The notes: generated by a model from the sequence alone, not told the origin. DNA of 64,000 nucleotides from Haematobia irritans (GCF_050003625.1 NC_134397.1:273786070-273850069), one strand, 5' to 3'. Shown: positions 1 through 11,479, numbered from the stretch's first letter. Program-made: numbers and translations.

Positions 1-25
1 TACTTCACAATGCTATTACTTTTTG

Positions 26-724
26 ATGTGTGTGAAGATAAATTCGAATCTGAAACTTGCAGCAAAAACTTAGCCTAGACACAAACCAGCACCAAAAATA
101 TTTTTCAAATTCGAATTTAGGATTTCAAATTCGAATTTGGATTTTTAGTATTTGTCTTATTATTTAAAAACTAAGCCGCGAGCGATATAGAGAGTAGGCT
201 CATTGGAAAGGACTTGAGCTCAGCTTTCATAATCACAAAAGTCTTCATTAGAAAAGTATTTGTGAAAAGCGAAAATTTGAAAACAAAATTTTCAACAAAT
301 TTTTACAATGGGCCCACTGTGCCAAAACTAAGCCGCGTGCGATATAGAGAGTAGGCTCATTGGAAAGGACTTCAGCTCAGCTTTCATAATCACAAAAGTC
401 TTCATTAGAAAAGTATTTGTGAAAAGCGAAAATTTGAAAATGCTTTTTCAACTAATTTTTACAACGGAGACCACTGTGCCAAAACTAAGCCGCGTGCGGT
501 ATAGAGACCAGGCTCATTGGAAAGGGCTTGAGCTCAGCATTCATAATCACAAAAGTCTTCATTAGAAAAGTATTTTTGAAAAGCGCAAATTTGAAAATAA
601 AATTTTCAAGAAATTTTTAAAACGGACCCACTGTGCCAAAACTATATTTTTTTTTTGGTGCTGGTTTGTGTCTCGTCTAAGTTTTTGCTGCAAATTTCAA
701 ATTCGAATTTATCTTCATACACAT
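26..724. mobile_element. Foldback/MULE-like non-autonomous element
   Basis: The element has terminal inverted repeats of about 72 bp at 26-97 and 653-724. They start ATGTGTGTGAAG on the left and read ATGTATGTGAAG on the reversed right end. It is flanked by a perfect 9-bp direct repeat TACTTTTTG at 17-25 and 725-733, taken as the target-site duplication (the match extends to 11 bp). The interior is mostly three tandem repeats. A 9-bp duplication with long inverted repeats and internal tandem repeats is typical of Drosophila Foldback elements and Mutator-like relatives. No coding region is present, so it would depend on a transposase elsewhere. The superfamily is inference; the ends and duplication are seen directly. 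Confidence 0.8.
167..637. repeat. Three 157-bp tandem repeats
   Basis: Units start at AAAACTAAGCCGCG at 167, 324 and 481, and a fourth start of AAAACTA occurs at 638. Each unit is exactly 157 bp with no net indel. They form the core of the Foldback-like element and differ only by scattered substitutions. Confidence 0.9.
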
Positions 725-735
725 TACTTTTTGTG

Positions 736-920
736 CAGTCCATTGTGATACCACAGGTGGTGAACTTCTCTCGTATCAATTAACCTTTGAAACATTCAGA
801 AATGTAATCAGCATTACTCAGAGGGTATAATCCACCGTTGAAAAACTCTTTGGTATTCGGCCCAAACTGGGTTTAGCCTACGACACTACGAGTATGTATG
901 TACCATTGTACCACGGCGAG
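736..920 (-). repeat. Degenerate SINE-A fragment
   Basis: This is a decayed copy of the tRNA-derived SINE found intact at 20161-20543. It keeps the CAGTCCATTGTGATACCACA block and the ATCCACCG block, and ends in a tRNA-like head remnant TACCATTGTACCACGG. Large internal parts are missing. Confidence 0.7.
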
Positions 921-1427
921 TCCCTCAAGGCGTAATTCTGGAGGTGCATATCGGCTGAACAATACATACGGAGCCTATATATTTTTTGGCATGTCTAGCG
1001 AGAAAATTAGTCTACTCCCTGTGCAAAATTTCATGTGGATCGGAGTATAACTTTGGCCTCTGTGATTTTATGAGTGTAAATCGGACGAGAGATGCATATG
1101 GGTGCTATATCTAACTCTGAACCGATTTAAGTGTAATTTAGCACACTTACCGATGCTGTCCATTTTTCTCTTTGCCCAGAATTTTGGATACAACTCTGGT
1201 ATCGGGGGACAATTAATTGAATATCGGGTTTAAGATATATATGGGAGCTATATCTAAAACCGAACCGATTCTTTCACAATCAAAAGAATTTCATACTGAC
1301 GCAAAATACATGCTTCTGCCAAATTTGAAATCGATGTGTCTATCTCGCCTTTTTCTGGGTGCTGCAAGCATATGCCCTAACTTCGAATACCCTGTTCTAC
1401 AGAGTGGTTCGGTATATATAAAATAAA
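921..1427 (+). mobile_element. Degenerate family C element fragment
   Basis: Stretches matching family C include CTCCCTGTGCAAAATTTCA, ATGAGTGTAAATCGGACGA and ATATATGGGAGCTATATCTA, ending in a decayed hairpin region before 1427. The 5' part and the (GGAC)n tract are lost. An ORF at 1217-1426 is only a shadow of this repeat. Confidence 0.65.
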
Positions 1428-1614
1428 GTCAATTAAACTTAGATAGATAAAGTTTAAGTTTTAAAATTAAAATATTGATTAGCCAATTAGTATTTAAAAA
1501 AAAAAATATTATCAATCCAAAATATCATTGGAACTATTGTTCGGAAATGAATTATCAATTTTTATGAAATTACGAAAAAAAAAATTCATCCAAAGATAAA
1601 ATAATTATAAATAA
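1428..1614. other. AT-rich spacer
   Basis: This stretch has A and T runs only. I see no gene or element in it. Confidence 0.5.
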
Positions 1615-2968
1615 AACAAGTAAGGAAAGTCTAAAGTCGGGCGGGGCCGACTATATTATACCCTGCACCACTTTGTAGATCTAAATTTTCGATACCATAT
1701 CACATATGTCAAATGTGTTGGGGGCTATATATAAAGGTTTGTCCCAAATACATACATTTAAATATCACTCGATCTGGACAGAATTTGATAGACTTCTACA
1801 AAATCTATAGACTCAAAATTAAAGTCGGCTAATGCACTAGGGTGGAACACAATGTTAGTAAAAAATATGGGAAACGTTTAATTCTGAAGCAATTTTAAGG
1901 AAACTTCGAAAAAGTTTATTTATGATTTATCGCTCGATATATATGTATTAGAAGTTTAGGAAAATTAGAGTCATTTTTACAACCTTTCGACTAAGCAGTG
2001 GCGATTTTACAAGGAAAATGTTGGTATTTTGACCATTTTTGTCGAAATCAGAAAAACATATATATGGGAGCTATATCTAAATCTGAACCGATTTCAACCA
2101 AATTTGGCACGCATAGCAACAATGCTAATTCTACACCCTGTGCAAAATTTCAACTAAATCGGAGTTAAAAATTGGCCTCTGTGGTCATATGAGTGTAAAT
2201 CGGGCGAAAGGTATATATGGGAGATATATCCAAATCTGAGCCGATTTCAACCAAATTTGGCACGCATAGTAACAATGCTAATTCTACTCCCTGTGCAAAA
2301 TTTCAACTAAATCGGAGTTAAAAATTGGCCTCTGTGGTCATATGAGTGTAAATCGGGCGAAAGGTATATATGGGAGATATATCCAAATCTGAACCGATTT
2401 CAACCAAATTTGGCACGCATGGCTACAATGCTAATTCTACTCCCTGTGCAAAATTTCAACTAAATCTGAGCAAAAAATTGGCCTCTGTGGGCAAATGAGT
2501 GTAAATCGGGCGAAAGCTATATATGGGAGCTATATCTAAATCTGAACCGATTTGGCTGATATTTTGCAAGTTTTTCGAGACCCATAAAATATTCGGATGT
2601 ACGGAATTTGAGGAAGATCGGTTGATATACACGCCAATTATGATCAGATCGGTGAAAAATATATATGACAGTTATATCTAAATCTGAACCGATTTTTTCC
2701 AAAATCAATAGGGATCGTGTTTGAGCCGAAATAGGACCCCATACCAAATTTTAGGACAATCGGACTAGAACTGCGAGCTGTACTTTGCACACAAAAATAC
2801 ATCAACAGACAGACAGACAGACAGACGGACATCGCTAAATCGACTCAAAATGTAATTCTAAGCCGATCCGTATACTAAAAGGTTGGTCTATGATTACTCC
2901 TTCTTGGCGTTACATACAAATGCACAAACTTATTATACCCTGTACCACAGTAGTGGTGAAGGGTATAA
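1615..2968 (+). mobile_element. Family C element, copy C1
   Basis: The element starts AACAAGTAAGG, then has a palindrome with arms GTCGG/CCGAC at 1636-1651 and the inner motif TATACCCTGCACCAC at 1657-1671. The core holds repeats built on TATATGGGAGCTATATC and CTGTGCAAAATTTCAAC. A (CAGA)n tract near 2805-2830 leads into the ACATCGCTAAATCGACTC core. The 3' end is a hairpin whose last arm GTGGTGAAGGGTATA (2953-2967) is the inverted repeat of the inner motif (14 of 15). It has no coding capacity. The (GTCY)n tract and conserved core resemble what I recall of dipteran mini-me elements; that match is unverified. Confidence 0.8.
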
Positions 2969-2977
2969 ATACAAAAA

Positions 2978-4210
2978 AACAAGTAAGGAAAGTATAAAGT
3001 CGGGCGGGGCCGACTATATTATACCCTTCACCACTTTATAAATCCACATTTTCGATACTATATCAAATCCGTCAAATGTGTTTGGTGCTATATATAAAGG
3101 TTTTTGTCCCAAATACATACATTTAAATTTGACTCCATCTGAACAAAATTTATAATCTATAGACTTAAAATTTAAGTCGGCTAATGCCCTGGGATGGTAC
3201 ACTATGCCAGTAAAAAAAAAATATGGGAAACATATTTATGATTTATCGGTCGATAGATATGCATTAGAAATAAAGGAAAATTTGAGTCACTTATACAAGT
3301 TTTCGACTTAGCAGTGGCGATTTTATAAGGAAAATGTGTGTATTTTGGTAATTTCTGCCCAAATCGGAAAAGTATATATTTATATATGCTTTATAGAAAT
3401 CTGAACCGATTTCAACCAAATTTGACATGCATACTTAGTATTTTAATTCTACTCTCTGTGCAAAATTTCACGTAAATCGGACTACAACTTTGAACTCTGT
3501 GGTCATATGACGGAAAATCGGCCGAAAGATATATATGGGAGCTATATCTAAATCTGAACCGATTTCAATAAAATTTAGAACACTTAACTACACTACTAAT
3601 TGTACTCCTAGTGCAAAATTTCAACCAAATTGGGCTAAAACTCTGGCTTCTGGGGCCATATCGGGCAAAAGATATATATGGGAGCTATATATAAATCTGA
3701 ACCGATTTCTTCCAAAATCAATAGGGTTCTATTCTGACCCAAAACAGGAACTTGAAGGTGATTGGACTTAAACTGCGAATCTAAATCTGAACCAATTTCA
3801 ATCAAATTTGGCACACCTAACTATAGTACTTATTGTTCTTCTGGTGCAAAATTTCAAGCAAATTAGGGTAAAACTCTGGCTTCTGTGTCCATATAAGTGC
3901 ATATCGGGCGAAAGATATATATGGGAGCTAAATATAAATCTGAACCGATTTCTTCCAAAATCAATAGGGTTCTATTCTGACCCAAAACAGGAACTTGAAG
4001 GCGATTGGACTTAAACTGCGACCTAGACTTTGATTACAAAAATGTGTTCACATACAGACGGGCGGACAGACGGACGGACGGACGGACATGGCTATATAGA
4101 CTCAGGAGCCCACCCTGAGCTTTTTTGCCAAAGACACCATGTGTCTATCTCGTTTCCTTCTGGGTGTTGCAAACATAATACCCTGTTCCACGGTGTGGCG
4201 CAGGGTATAA
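2978..4210 (+). mobile_element. Family C element, copy C2
   Basis: It begins AACAAGTAAGGAAAG only about ten bases after C1 ends, in the same orientation, so the two copies are head to tail. It has the same GGCC palindrome and TATACCCTTCACCAC motif, diverged internal repeats, a (GGAC)n tract around 4058-4088, and a decayed 3' hairpin ending CGCAGGGTATAA. Short ORFs at 3535-4287 follow the internal repeats and are not genes. Confidence 0.78.
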
Positions 4211-4610
4211 TGATTGTCCCAAGTAAAAAATTAATAGCGTCCAAAATGGAGAAATCAATTTATTTTTTAATCGTGTATATTTTTTAATTTTAATTAATTC
4301 AATGAGTGATACTATCATTTTCGTTATGGAAGCAAGTTCAATTAAACAATTAATTGGATCAATTAATTTCGTGATTGAAATCCAAATCTTAAATACCCAC
4401 AACCATGGATCAGATATAAATCCATTAACAAAACAAATTCGTTGTAAATGATAATTAAATTGTCATATATTTGACGACTTTTGCTAGATATGCAAAATGG
4501 CTTGCAGCAAGTTTGCCAGTTTCATTTGTTCAAAGATTGTAAAACTGGTGTCCCAAAATCGTTATATAGTCGAAAGCACAACCGAAAATCGTCATTTGTT
4601 ATTCAACCAC
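4211..4610. other. AT-rich stretch, nothing recognised
   Basis: The stretch contains TTAATTGGATCAATTAA-like short palindromes but no coding signal, and no repeat family I can name. Confidence 0.4.
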
Positions 4611-4910
4611 CCAGCAAAAATATGTGGAAGTTCTTCTTAAGGCACAACTTTAAAAGCACTTCCAAAAATGTCCTCCCTAAGATGTTCTTTATTTTAACTG
4701 CATATGAAGTTCATTTGAGTCAATTTTTTATAACTTGCTTTTTTCATATTTTTAATGGGAAATTTAAAATTTTATTGTTTCAAATGGATGAAAAACAGAT
4801 TAAAAATTAATAAAATAGTGCAAATTATTTTGCCGAAAAAATGCTAAATACTTTCTAGAAAATTTTGCGAATTTTTGAAAATATTTGATGTCAAACGTTC
4901 CAGGGAAGCG

Positions 4911-5245
4911 CTAGGTTAGGTTAGGTGGCAGCCCGATGTATCAGGCTCACTTAGACTATTTAGTCCATTGTGATACCACATTGGTGAACTTCTCTCTTAT
5001 CACTGAGTGCTGCCCGATTCCATGTTAAGCTCAATGACAAGGGACCTCCTTTTTATAGCCGAGTCCGAACGGGGTTCCGCATTGCAGTGAAACCACTTAG
5101 AGAAGCTTTGAAACCCTCAGAAATGTCACCCGCATTACTGAGGTGGGATAATCCACCGCTAAAGAAACTTTTTGGTATTCGGTCGAAGCAGGAATCGAAC
5201 CCACGATCTGCAAGGCAGGCATGCTAACCATTGCACCATGGGGGC
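4911..5245 (-). mobile_element. SINE-A, tRNA-derived retroposon
   Basis: On the minus strand this reads from a tRNA-like head (CATGGTGCAATGGTTAGCAT, then a box B region GGGTTCGATTCC) to a tail of CCTAACCTAACC. It lies inside element E, whose uninterrupted homologue is at 38103-38642. About 335 bp, close to full length. Confidence 0.85.
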
Positions 5246-5487
5246 GTTATAATGCATTAAAAATCATAAAAAAATTTAAAAATTATTTATTCGTCAAAAT
5301 ATCACAAAATTTTTTTATTCACATCCAAATAACTGGATTCAGCTTAAGATGTGATGCAAATTCAGTGCAACGATTGTTGAAATGGTGGACATCTGTCCTA
5401 TTACATGCCCATGTTAAAATCATCGCTTCTGCGCCAATTTTGCACCCCTTCCGGATCACTGCTGTTTTGGCGAAGCTTTTTTTGCTG

Positions 5488-6098
5488 CACTGAAAAAAAT
5501 ATTGTCGTGAGGTCAAAGATTTGATGTCTTTAAAATACGAATGCAAATTTTGCTTAGCATAGAAGACGCATTTCTCTAGTATAAAGTTTTTTTCCTTATA
5601 ATTAAGGTATTTGATTTAAAAATGGATATCATAACATGAAAGAAAAAATTTTTGGGCTAAGGTCAAATTGACTTTAATAATTTAGAAAAAAATCTTTAAA
5701 TTTAATGAAATTGTCTTTAAATTTGTTGTCTTTTTGCATCTTGACTACAAAGCAAAAAATCGTTCAAATATAGGACATGTTTTTCAACACTTTATTTTAA
5801 AGACGTTTTTTACTTGAAACACAGCATAATTTCTACTAGAAGTCGAGTCTTAATTTGGAAAATAAAGTCGTCGTTAACTTGTTTTTAAAGGACTTTGATA
5901 GCATATGAAGAAAAAAAGCTGAAAAAGCGTAAAATTAAAATTTGCTTCCTAGAAGCAAGTACACAAAACCCGATTTTAAAAGAGAATTGTGTCTTAAAAG
6001 TATCCTTACTTATATTCTCCGCTTCTTTGGTTCGGAATCAATACCAAATTTTTAAAGTAAAGACAAAATTTTTGGAACCGTGTATGCTTTTTTCAGTG
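5488..6098 (+). mobile_element. CACTG-ended MITE (family D), copy 1
   Basis: The termini are CACTGAAAAAA and TTTTTTCAGTG, flanked by the dinucleotide TG on both sides (5486-5487 and 6099-6100). Removing the element and one TG restores TTTGCTGGG, which matches the empty paralogous site near 38636-38642. The 611-bp interior is non-coding. CACT-type ends with a 2-bp duplication suggest the EnSpm/CACTA (CMC) group; that assignment is inference. Confidence 0.85.
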
Positions 6099-6547
6099 TG
6101 GGCATGTGCTCAGATTTTTTTATTAGAGCAATTTGATGAATGAGATACTCCGAGGAGTGTCGATTCATTTCATTTTATACAGTTTTTTCAAACAGCCACA
6201 ATGGCTAAAACCATTCTTAGCGATCCTCAAGATTTGAAAATTGTTATTTATAAAAAAAAAATGGTAGTAAGCTCATTTTCTCATATAAATTTATCAAATT
6301 TGAATTGTGTCGAGCCTTGCTCTTATCAACTGCATATGCAATGAATCTCTTTTACGTGCTTGTCCCATTTATGATAGCCAATAAATCCCTCAACAATCAA
6401 AAACTTTTGTACTTAATTGAATTTTCACTCGCTGTCAGAAGCCATTTGAGTAACCACACTATGTTTAATCAATAATGGCAATAAAAAAGGGAACTTAATT
6501 AAGCGTAAATTATAAATCCCATTCCCCCAGTTGGCAAGGCTACCCAC

Positions 6548-6576
6548 AAAAAAAAAACACACACACACACACACAC
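6548..6576. repeat. A-run plus (AC)n microsatellite
   Basis: About ten A residues are followed by roughly ten AC dinucleotides. Confidence 0.9.
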
Positions 6577-7335
6577 GCCCAGAAATTCCTCGAATGCCAT
6601 GGATCTTTACCAACTCATAGATGATTTTATAATTGACCATTTACGAAATTTAATTTACATTCGGAAGGATGGGAAAAGGAAGCACAGCACGAGCAATTGA
6701 CATACGTGAATATTATTTTGCCATATACATTGTCACATAACCACAAAGTCATGCAATCGTCGTTGGCTCAATTGCTTGCTAGATCACATGGTCAGTTGGT
6801 CAAATGGCCACGACTATAATATATTTTGCCAGCATGTAGGCAACAGTGAGGGCAGCGTATGCAAGCAGATGAGTGTGGCCAGTGAGTTTTTACAAAATAA
6901 TTTGTCCTTTGGCGACGCGTCATTAAATTAATTATTAAATCGCCAAAATGCCAATTGCAACGTCCACCACATAAATCAGCCAATGACCCACATTTCAGCC
7001 TAGAACAGCTTGAGCTCACACCACCTACACACAGACATTCACGCACAAGTGCTCTCCATGGTTGAACAGCAGGATGCAGTCCTTTAGAAAACACGTGCTC
7101 GATTACTATGAAACTCTGCCACGGTTTGGTTTTTGCCTTAGTATTCGTTTGCTTGGCTCTTTCGTCCTTGCGAGTCATTGTAATTGTATCGAATTAAAAA
7201 TTATTACCTTAAAAGTTAATAACTCTACAAGGGATAGGTTTCCTTGCACATCTTTTTATCTTCTGTTAGTAATGGATGGTCTCTTATGTTATCATCGTTC
7301 GTTCACTCTTAGTTGCAATTTCTAGACTATCATTA

Positions 7336-7400
7336 CACTGGAAATATTTTTGGCGTGAGGACAAAGATTTCTTGTCCTTAAAATATGAATGCGTGTGAAA
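7336..7400 (+). repeat. Terminal fragment of family D MITE
   Basis: CACTGGAAATATTTTTGGCG followed by TGAGGACAAAGATTTCTTG resembles the left end of the CACTG-ended MITE at 5488. The rest of the element is missing. Confidence 0.5.
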
Positions 7401-8478
7401 ACGTATTCAAGAATAGGAGATGGAAGTTTAGGTGTCCTCCTCCCTGATTTACTTTACCACATAATTTATGTTGTGAAATATTTAAAGTTAAAATACACAC
7501 ACTCTCAGTTATTGTTCTTATGACGGAGCTTTTGTTAGTGTTTGTAATAACAACAGCTGTTGTCCTTTTAATAATTGCTACAAGTTTCAAATGGGTCAAT
7601 AGCCTTTGGGGCCGAACGGACAAACAACTGGCTTCTGTCGTAGGAGTATTGTGTTCTTGCCCTAGATTTTTCTTAGATTATTCCTGTGCATATTCTAATG
7701 TGGCTGCGAATTTGACATCTTTTTCCGGTCGGACAACAAGAACCTTCTGCCAGGCAGAATTAATGTGTAATTTGTTAGGCAACAATGCCTTCTTACTTCC
7801 GGGAGACAGTTTATAAATAGTTCTACGTTTCCCTTTATGCTTCTTTTCTTGTGGAAGTAATTATGGCATATACTTACTTTGTTGCACCGCAGGGACACTA
7901 CTACATCATTTTCGAGAGCAGTGTGTATTGACGAGGTTCACTAAGGGTGGGAATATTTATGCTGCAGACGAAGAATTTTTTTTATTAGACACAGCAGAAA
8001 ACTCCACTTAAACAGTCGAAAATGTGAGAAGCAGTCACAGATTCTTGAAAATGTTCTTGTAAAAACTAAAACTTTTAGGAATTGTTGTTCGCTAGACCAT
8101 GGAAATTAGCACCAAAACCTAAGTAAAGCAGGACTCAAAAAAAAAAATTATATGGAAAACAAACACAACATATTTTTATGTTTTGTGGGGAGTAATATCA
8201 TTTTATTTTTTGGTCCGTTCGCATTATGAAAATAAATCTCAATATGTCTAATTTCCTTTTTGGGATTGTAGTTCTTTCAAGTGGTTCCATTTTCGCAGTC
8301 TAGGGTTTTGACAATAGTAGGAACTATATACACTTTTTTTGTTCCGACTAGCATTACAGCGCATCAGATTTGCGTTTTTTATGGCTGAGTTTTCGGTCGC
8401 GGCTTAAGACTTTCTCCTATGGACACAGTCATAGTGGGACTAACTAGATTTCCAAGAGATTGGAACTCAGTAACATTT

Positions 8479-8500
8479 ATTTATTTATTTATTTTTTTCT
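8479..8500 (-). repeat. (AAAT)n 3' tail of the LINE
   Basis: On the minus strand this is a run of AAAT units closing the untranslated region downstream of the reverse-transcriptase ORF. It probably marks the 3' end of the CR1-group LINE. Confidence 0.6.
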
Positions 8501-8739
8501 TTCATAAAACTTTATATTTTTCCACCACCTAGGATTCATTTTTTTTAATTTATCGTTTATTTACTTAAATTAAACTTCATTCATATTTGGGCCTCAGCGC
8601 CATAAAGGCATTGTAGAGGCATGTGACAACAAATAATATTTCTTACTATAAACTATTTACAAAGTGAATATAATTTTTATGTTATATAATTAATTTTATA
8701 TTAATCTAATAATTCTTTTTATAGCTTGTTACTTAGAAA

Positions 8740-10521
8740 CTATTTACATGCCTTCTTGAATCTTGAAATAGTACAGATCGACTTTATACATTGTGGTAGC
8801 TCATTGTACTTTAAACAACCTGAGTAATCTATTCTTTGTTTGCATTTTTCAAATCTACATCGAGGTACTCTCAGATTTTGTTGATTTCTTGTATTAAAAT
8901 AGTTTTGATTCTGAACAAATTTAATTGTGTGATGGCCAATATTATTAATAGATTTGTAGATAAAAAGCAGAACTTGATATTCATGAACACTATGCACTGG
9001 TAGTATATTCTTAGCTACCGAGTGATACAATGATTGTGTTGAAAATCGCAATGGAAGATTGTACACAAGTTTCAAACCTCTATTTTGAATCCTTTGAAGG
9101 GATTTTAAGGAACTGCAATCTTTGTTGTACGCATACACACTGGCCAGGTAATTTATGTGCGATTGTATCAATGACTGAAAAATCATAAGTTTCGTTCCCT
9201 CATCAAGTTTCCATTTCAATTTATGCAGAATACCTACTGCGGGAGCAACTTTCTTCCTCACCTCTTCAATATGTAAATTCAATGACATGTTACTCTGAAG
9301 TAAAGCACCAAGATATTTTACAGATCTTACCTCCTGAATCAGGCTTCCATTGACAAAAACTTGGAAATCCTGGGTAATAGAAGTAGAATTCGGACGAAAT
9401 CTGACCATTTTAGTTTTTCCAGGATTCAAAACTAATTGATTTAATCTAGCAAACTCAAACAACAAAGCAGAATCTCTCTCTATATTATTTCTCAATGTTG
9501 CATCAAACCTATAGGGATAAAATAAACAAACATCATCGGCAAACATAAAGAGCTTACCAGAAAAAGAAAGATTCTTAATATCATTCAAGTAAATTGCAAA
9601 TAGTAAAGGACCAAGTCCACTACCTTGTGGCACGCCATACCTAACTGTTTCCAAAGAGCTTTTTGATTGATTGATCTGCACAAATTGTTTTCTATTATTG
9701 AAATAATTTTCAAATAGTTTCAGTTCAGATCCCTTAATCCCATAAAACTCCAGTTTCCTTAACAAAATTTGATGGTCTACTATATCAAATGCTTTCGAAA
9801 AATAAAAGAATATTCCCGCAACACCATTGAAACCCTTATCTAATCCTTGACATATATATTGCACTACAGTTAAAACTGCGTCCTCAGTACCACATCCTTT
9901 CTTGAACCCAAATTGAAAATCATAAAGAAATTTATTCTCCTCAAAATAGCCTAATAAATTCTCAAATAAAATCCTTTCAAATACTTTATCTATCGTAGAA
10001 AGAATCGATATTGGTCTATAATTTTCCTCGGATTGTGGATTGATTGTCTTCGGTATAGGAACAATTTTGTGTACCTTTAAAATATCTGGGTATTCAGATG
10101 AAGTTATCATTTTGTTAAAAAGTACTAATAAAGATGGTGAAATTTCATTCATGCACTCTTTTAGAAACTTAGGGGAAATATTATCATTGCCTGCACATTT
10201 ATCAACTTTCATAGACGTAACTACATCCACTATATCTTGAAAACTGATAACCTGCATCTCAAAACAACTACTTGACCTCTCAAGAGTATTGAAAAAATTT
10301 ATTGTATCCCCCGGACGAATTTCTATCTGGGCATTTAGTTCATTTATCGAAGTGATAAAATATCTGTTTAAGTAGTTTGCCTTCTCCAAATCATCCTCTA
10401 AAATTTCCCCAACAGAATTACGCAACCTAACTTCATTCTTTTTTTTCCTCCCTAAAGTTTCATTAATGAAATTCCAAGTTTTTTTTTGGACCCTGGCCAA
10501 TTTTTTGTAAACAATTGGCAT
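8740..10521 (-). pseudogene. CR1-group LINE ORF2, reverse transcriptase part
   Basis: This 593-codon open stretch encodes the reverse transcriptase of a non-LTR retrotransposon, which would copy element RNA into DNA at a nicked target. The RT fingers and palm run from about residue 150 to 340. Visible motifs are YRPIS (168-172), FGFKKGCGTEDA (204-215), FSKAFD (241-246), GVPQGSGLGPLLF (296-308) and FADD (327-330). The SKAFDxVDHxILLxKLxxYGI pattern fits the CR1/L2/Daphne/Rex group better than jockey or R1. The motif A aspartate expected just before FSKAFD is a tyrosine (Y240, codon 9802-9804), so the enzyme should be inactive despite the long frame. The frame joins the upstream endonuclease segment only through a frameshift in an A9 run at 10479-10487. 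The true ORF2 start lies upstream; the methionine at 10521 is not a real start. Confidence 0.9.
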
Positions 10522-11131
10522 AATAATTACTTCTGCAATATCTCATTGCAAAATTTATGATTTGGCTTATCCGTCTGAGTTGCCTGTTCAAATTGTCTTT
10601 TCCCTTAGACTTGCGTCTACGCTTCAATAGTTTTTCCTTGAATAATATTAACTCCCTCAGATCCTTGTTTATCCAAGGAGTAAGTTCAAAACGTATCTCT
10701 TTCCTACATTTAGAAAGTGTAGTCGATTTTTCAGTAGCTATATCAATTCCAGATATAATCTCACATGCAAGACCTGACGCCGTATATGGCATTACATTAG
10801 TGAGCATTACTTGCATCAAAATATCTTTAGCCTTGACAAAATCACAATAAACTTTTGATGTCTCTATATATTTGACATTTCTAGTTTCAATTTTAATCTT
10901 GCAGTAAAGGAAATTATGATCTGATATATTATTTTCAACGCAATCAATAAAAAACATATTGTTCGATATATTCGAAAATATGTGGTCAATACATGTCCCT
11001 GAATCAGGCCTTGTTATCATATTGTGTAAATTTTCGCAATCATAAGTCTGAAACATGGAACAATAATCCATTCTGTGCAAGCCACGATTTAGGTCGATGT
11101 TGGAATCACCAATCACTATAAGAGGACTCAT
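10463..11131 (-). pseudogene. CR1-group LINE ORF2, endonuclease C-terminal part
   Basis: This 222-codon segment carries the C-terminal half of an apurinic-like (EEP) endonuclease, which nicks target DNA to prime reverse transcription. GDSNID (residues 8-13) corresponds to the family GDFN motif, and SDH (70-72) is the closing catalytic motif. The linker to the reverse transcriptase follows. The frame runs into a stop after KKNLEFH; reading through with one A fewer in the A9 run at 10479-10487 would continue into the RT frame, so a single-base homopolymer expansion broke the gene. The segment shares its frame with the upstream fragment at 11297-11479, but two stop codons and an apparent internal deletion lie between. 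Confidence 0.85.
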
Positions 11132-11296
11132 AGTTTGCTTTGCTTCACACTTATAATTTCTACAAAATTTTCACTTTTGCATATTTTTAACAATATATTG
11201 AATGTTTGATTTAATGTACAATGAAGTACCACCATAACCATCATCTCTACAACAATGAATGCTATCAAATCCTTTAATTGAATACAACTGAGTTAT

Positions 11297-11479
11297 CTAT
11301 TTTTTAAACCAAGTTTCTTGTACAGATATTATATCAGGTAGTATTGGAATTTTTTGCAATAAATTTTTGAATCTATTAAATTTTTCAATTGATGCAATAC
11401 TTCTTGCATTGATACTTAAAATTTTAACAAAATTACAATCATATTCAAGATTGGATTCTGTATAATCTTTTTCAAGCAT
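11297..11479 (-). pseudogene. CR1-group LINE ORF2, endonuclease N-terminal part
   Basis: Sixty codons carry the first endonuclease motifs: NARSI (residues 24-28, family N.RS) and QETW (54-57, family ETWL with the catalytic glutamate). The frame continues past a TAG at codon 61 through readable residues including YGGTSLYIKSN, then meets a TGA and joins the 11131 frame. The stretch expected between that point and GDSNID is too short, implying a deletion. The ATG at 11477-11479 directly follows an in-frame TAA, which may be the ORF1 stop or may simply be decay. Together with the two preceding entries the LINE spans about 8479-11480, with little or no ORF1 left. Confidence 0.75.

Larger units (their letters stand above)
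4611..6101 (+). mobile_element. Element E, copy 1, carrying two insertions
   Basis: The ends are CCAGCAAAAA (4611) and TTTTGCTGG (closing at 6101), a short terminal inverted repeat. The interior shares long blocks with 38103-38642, for example AAGGCACAACTTTAAAAGCA and GGTGGACATC. Compared with that insertion-free copy, this one carries a SINE at 4911-5245 and a CACTG-ended MITE at 5488-6098. No coding region or clear target duplication was found, so the superfamily is unknown. Confidence 0.75.
6102..8478. other. Low-repeat intergenic DNA
   Basis: I find no protein similarity and only small repeats here. ORFs at 6792-7178, 7062-7325, 7378-7623 and 7520-7816 have no recognisable motifs or domain structure. 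This is one of the few stretches that could be unique host sequence. Confidence 0.5.
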
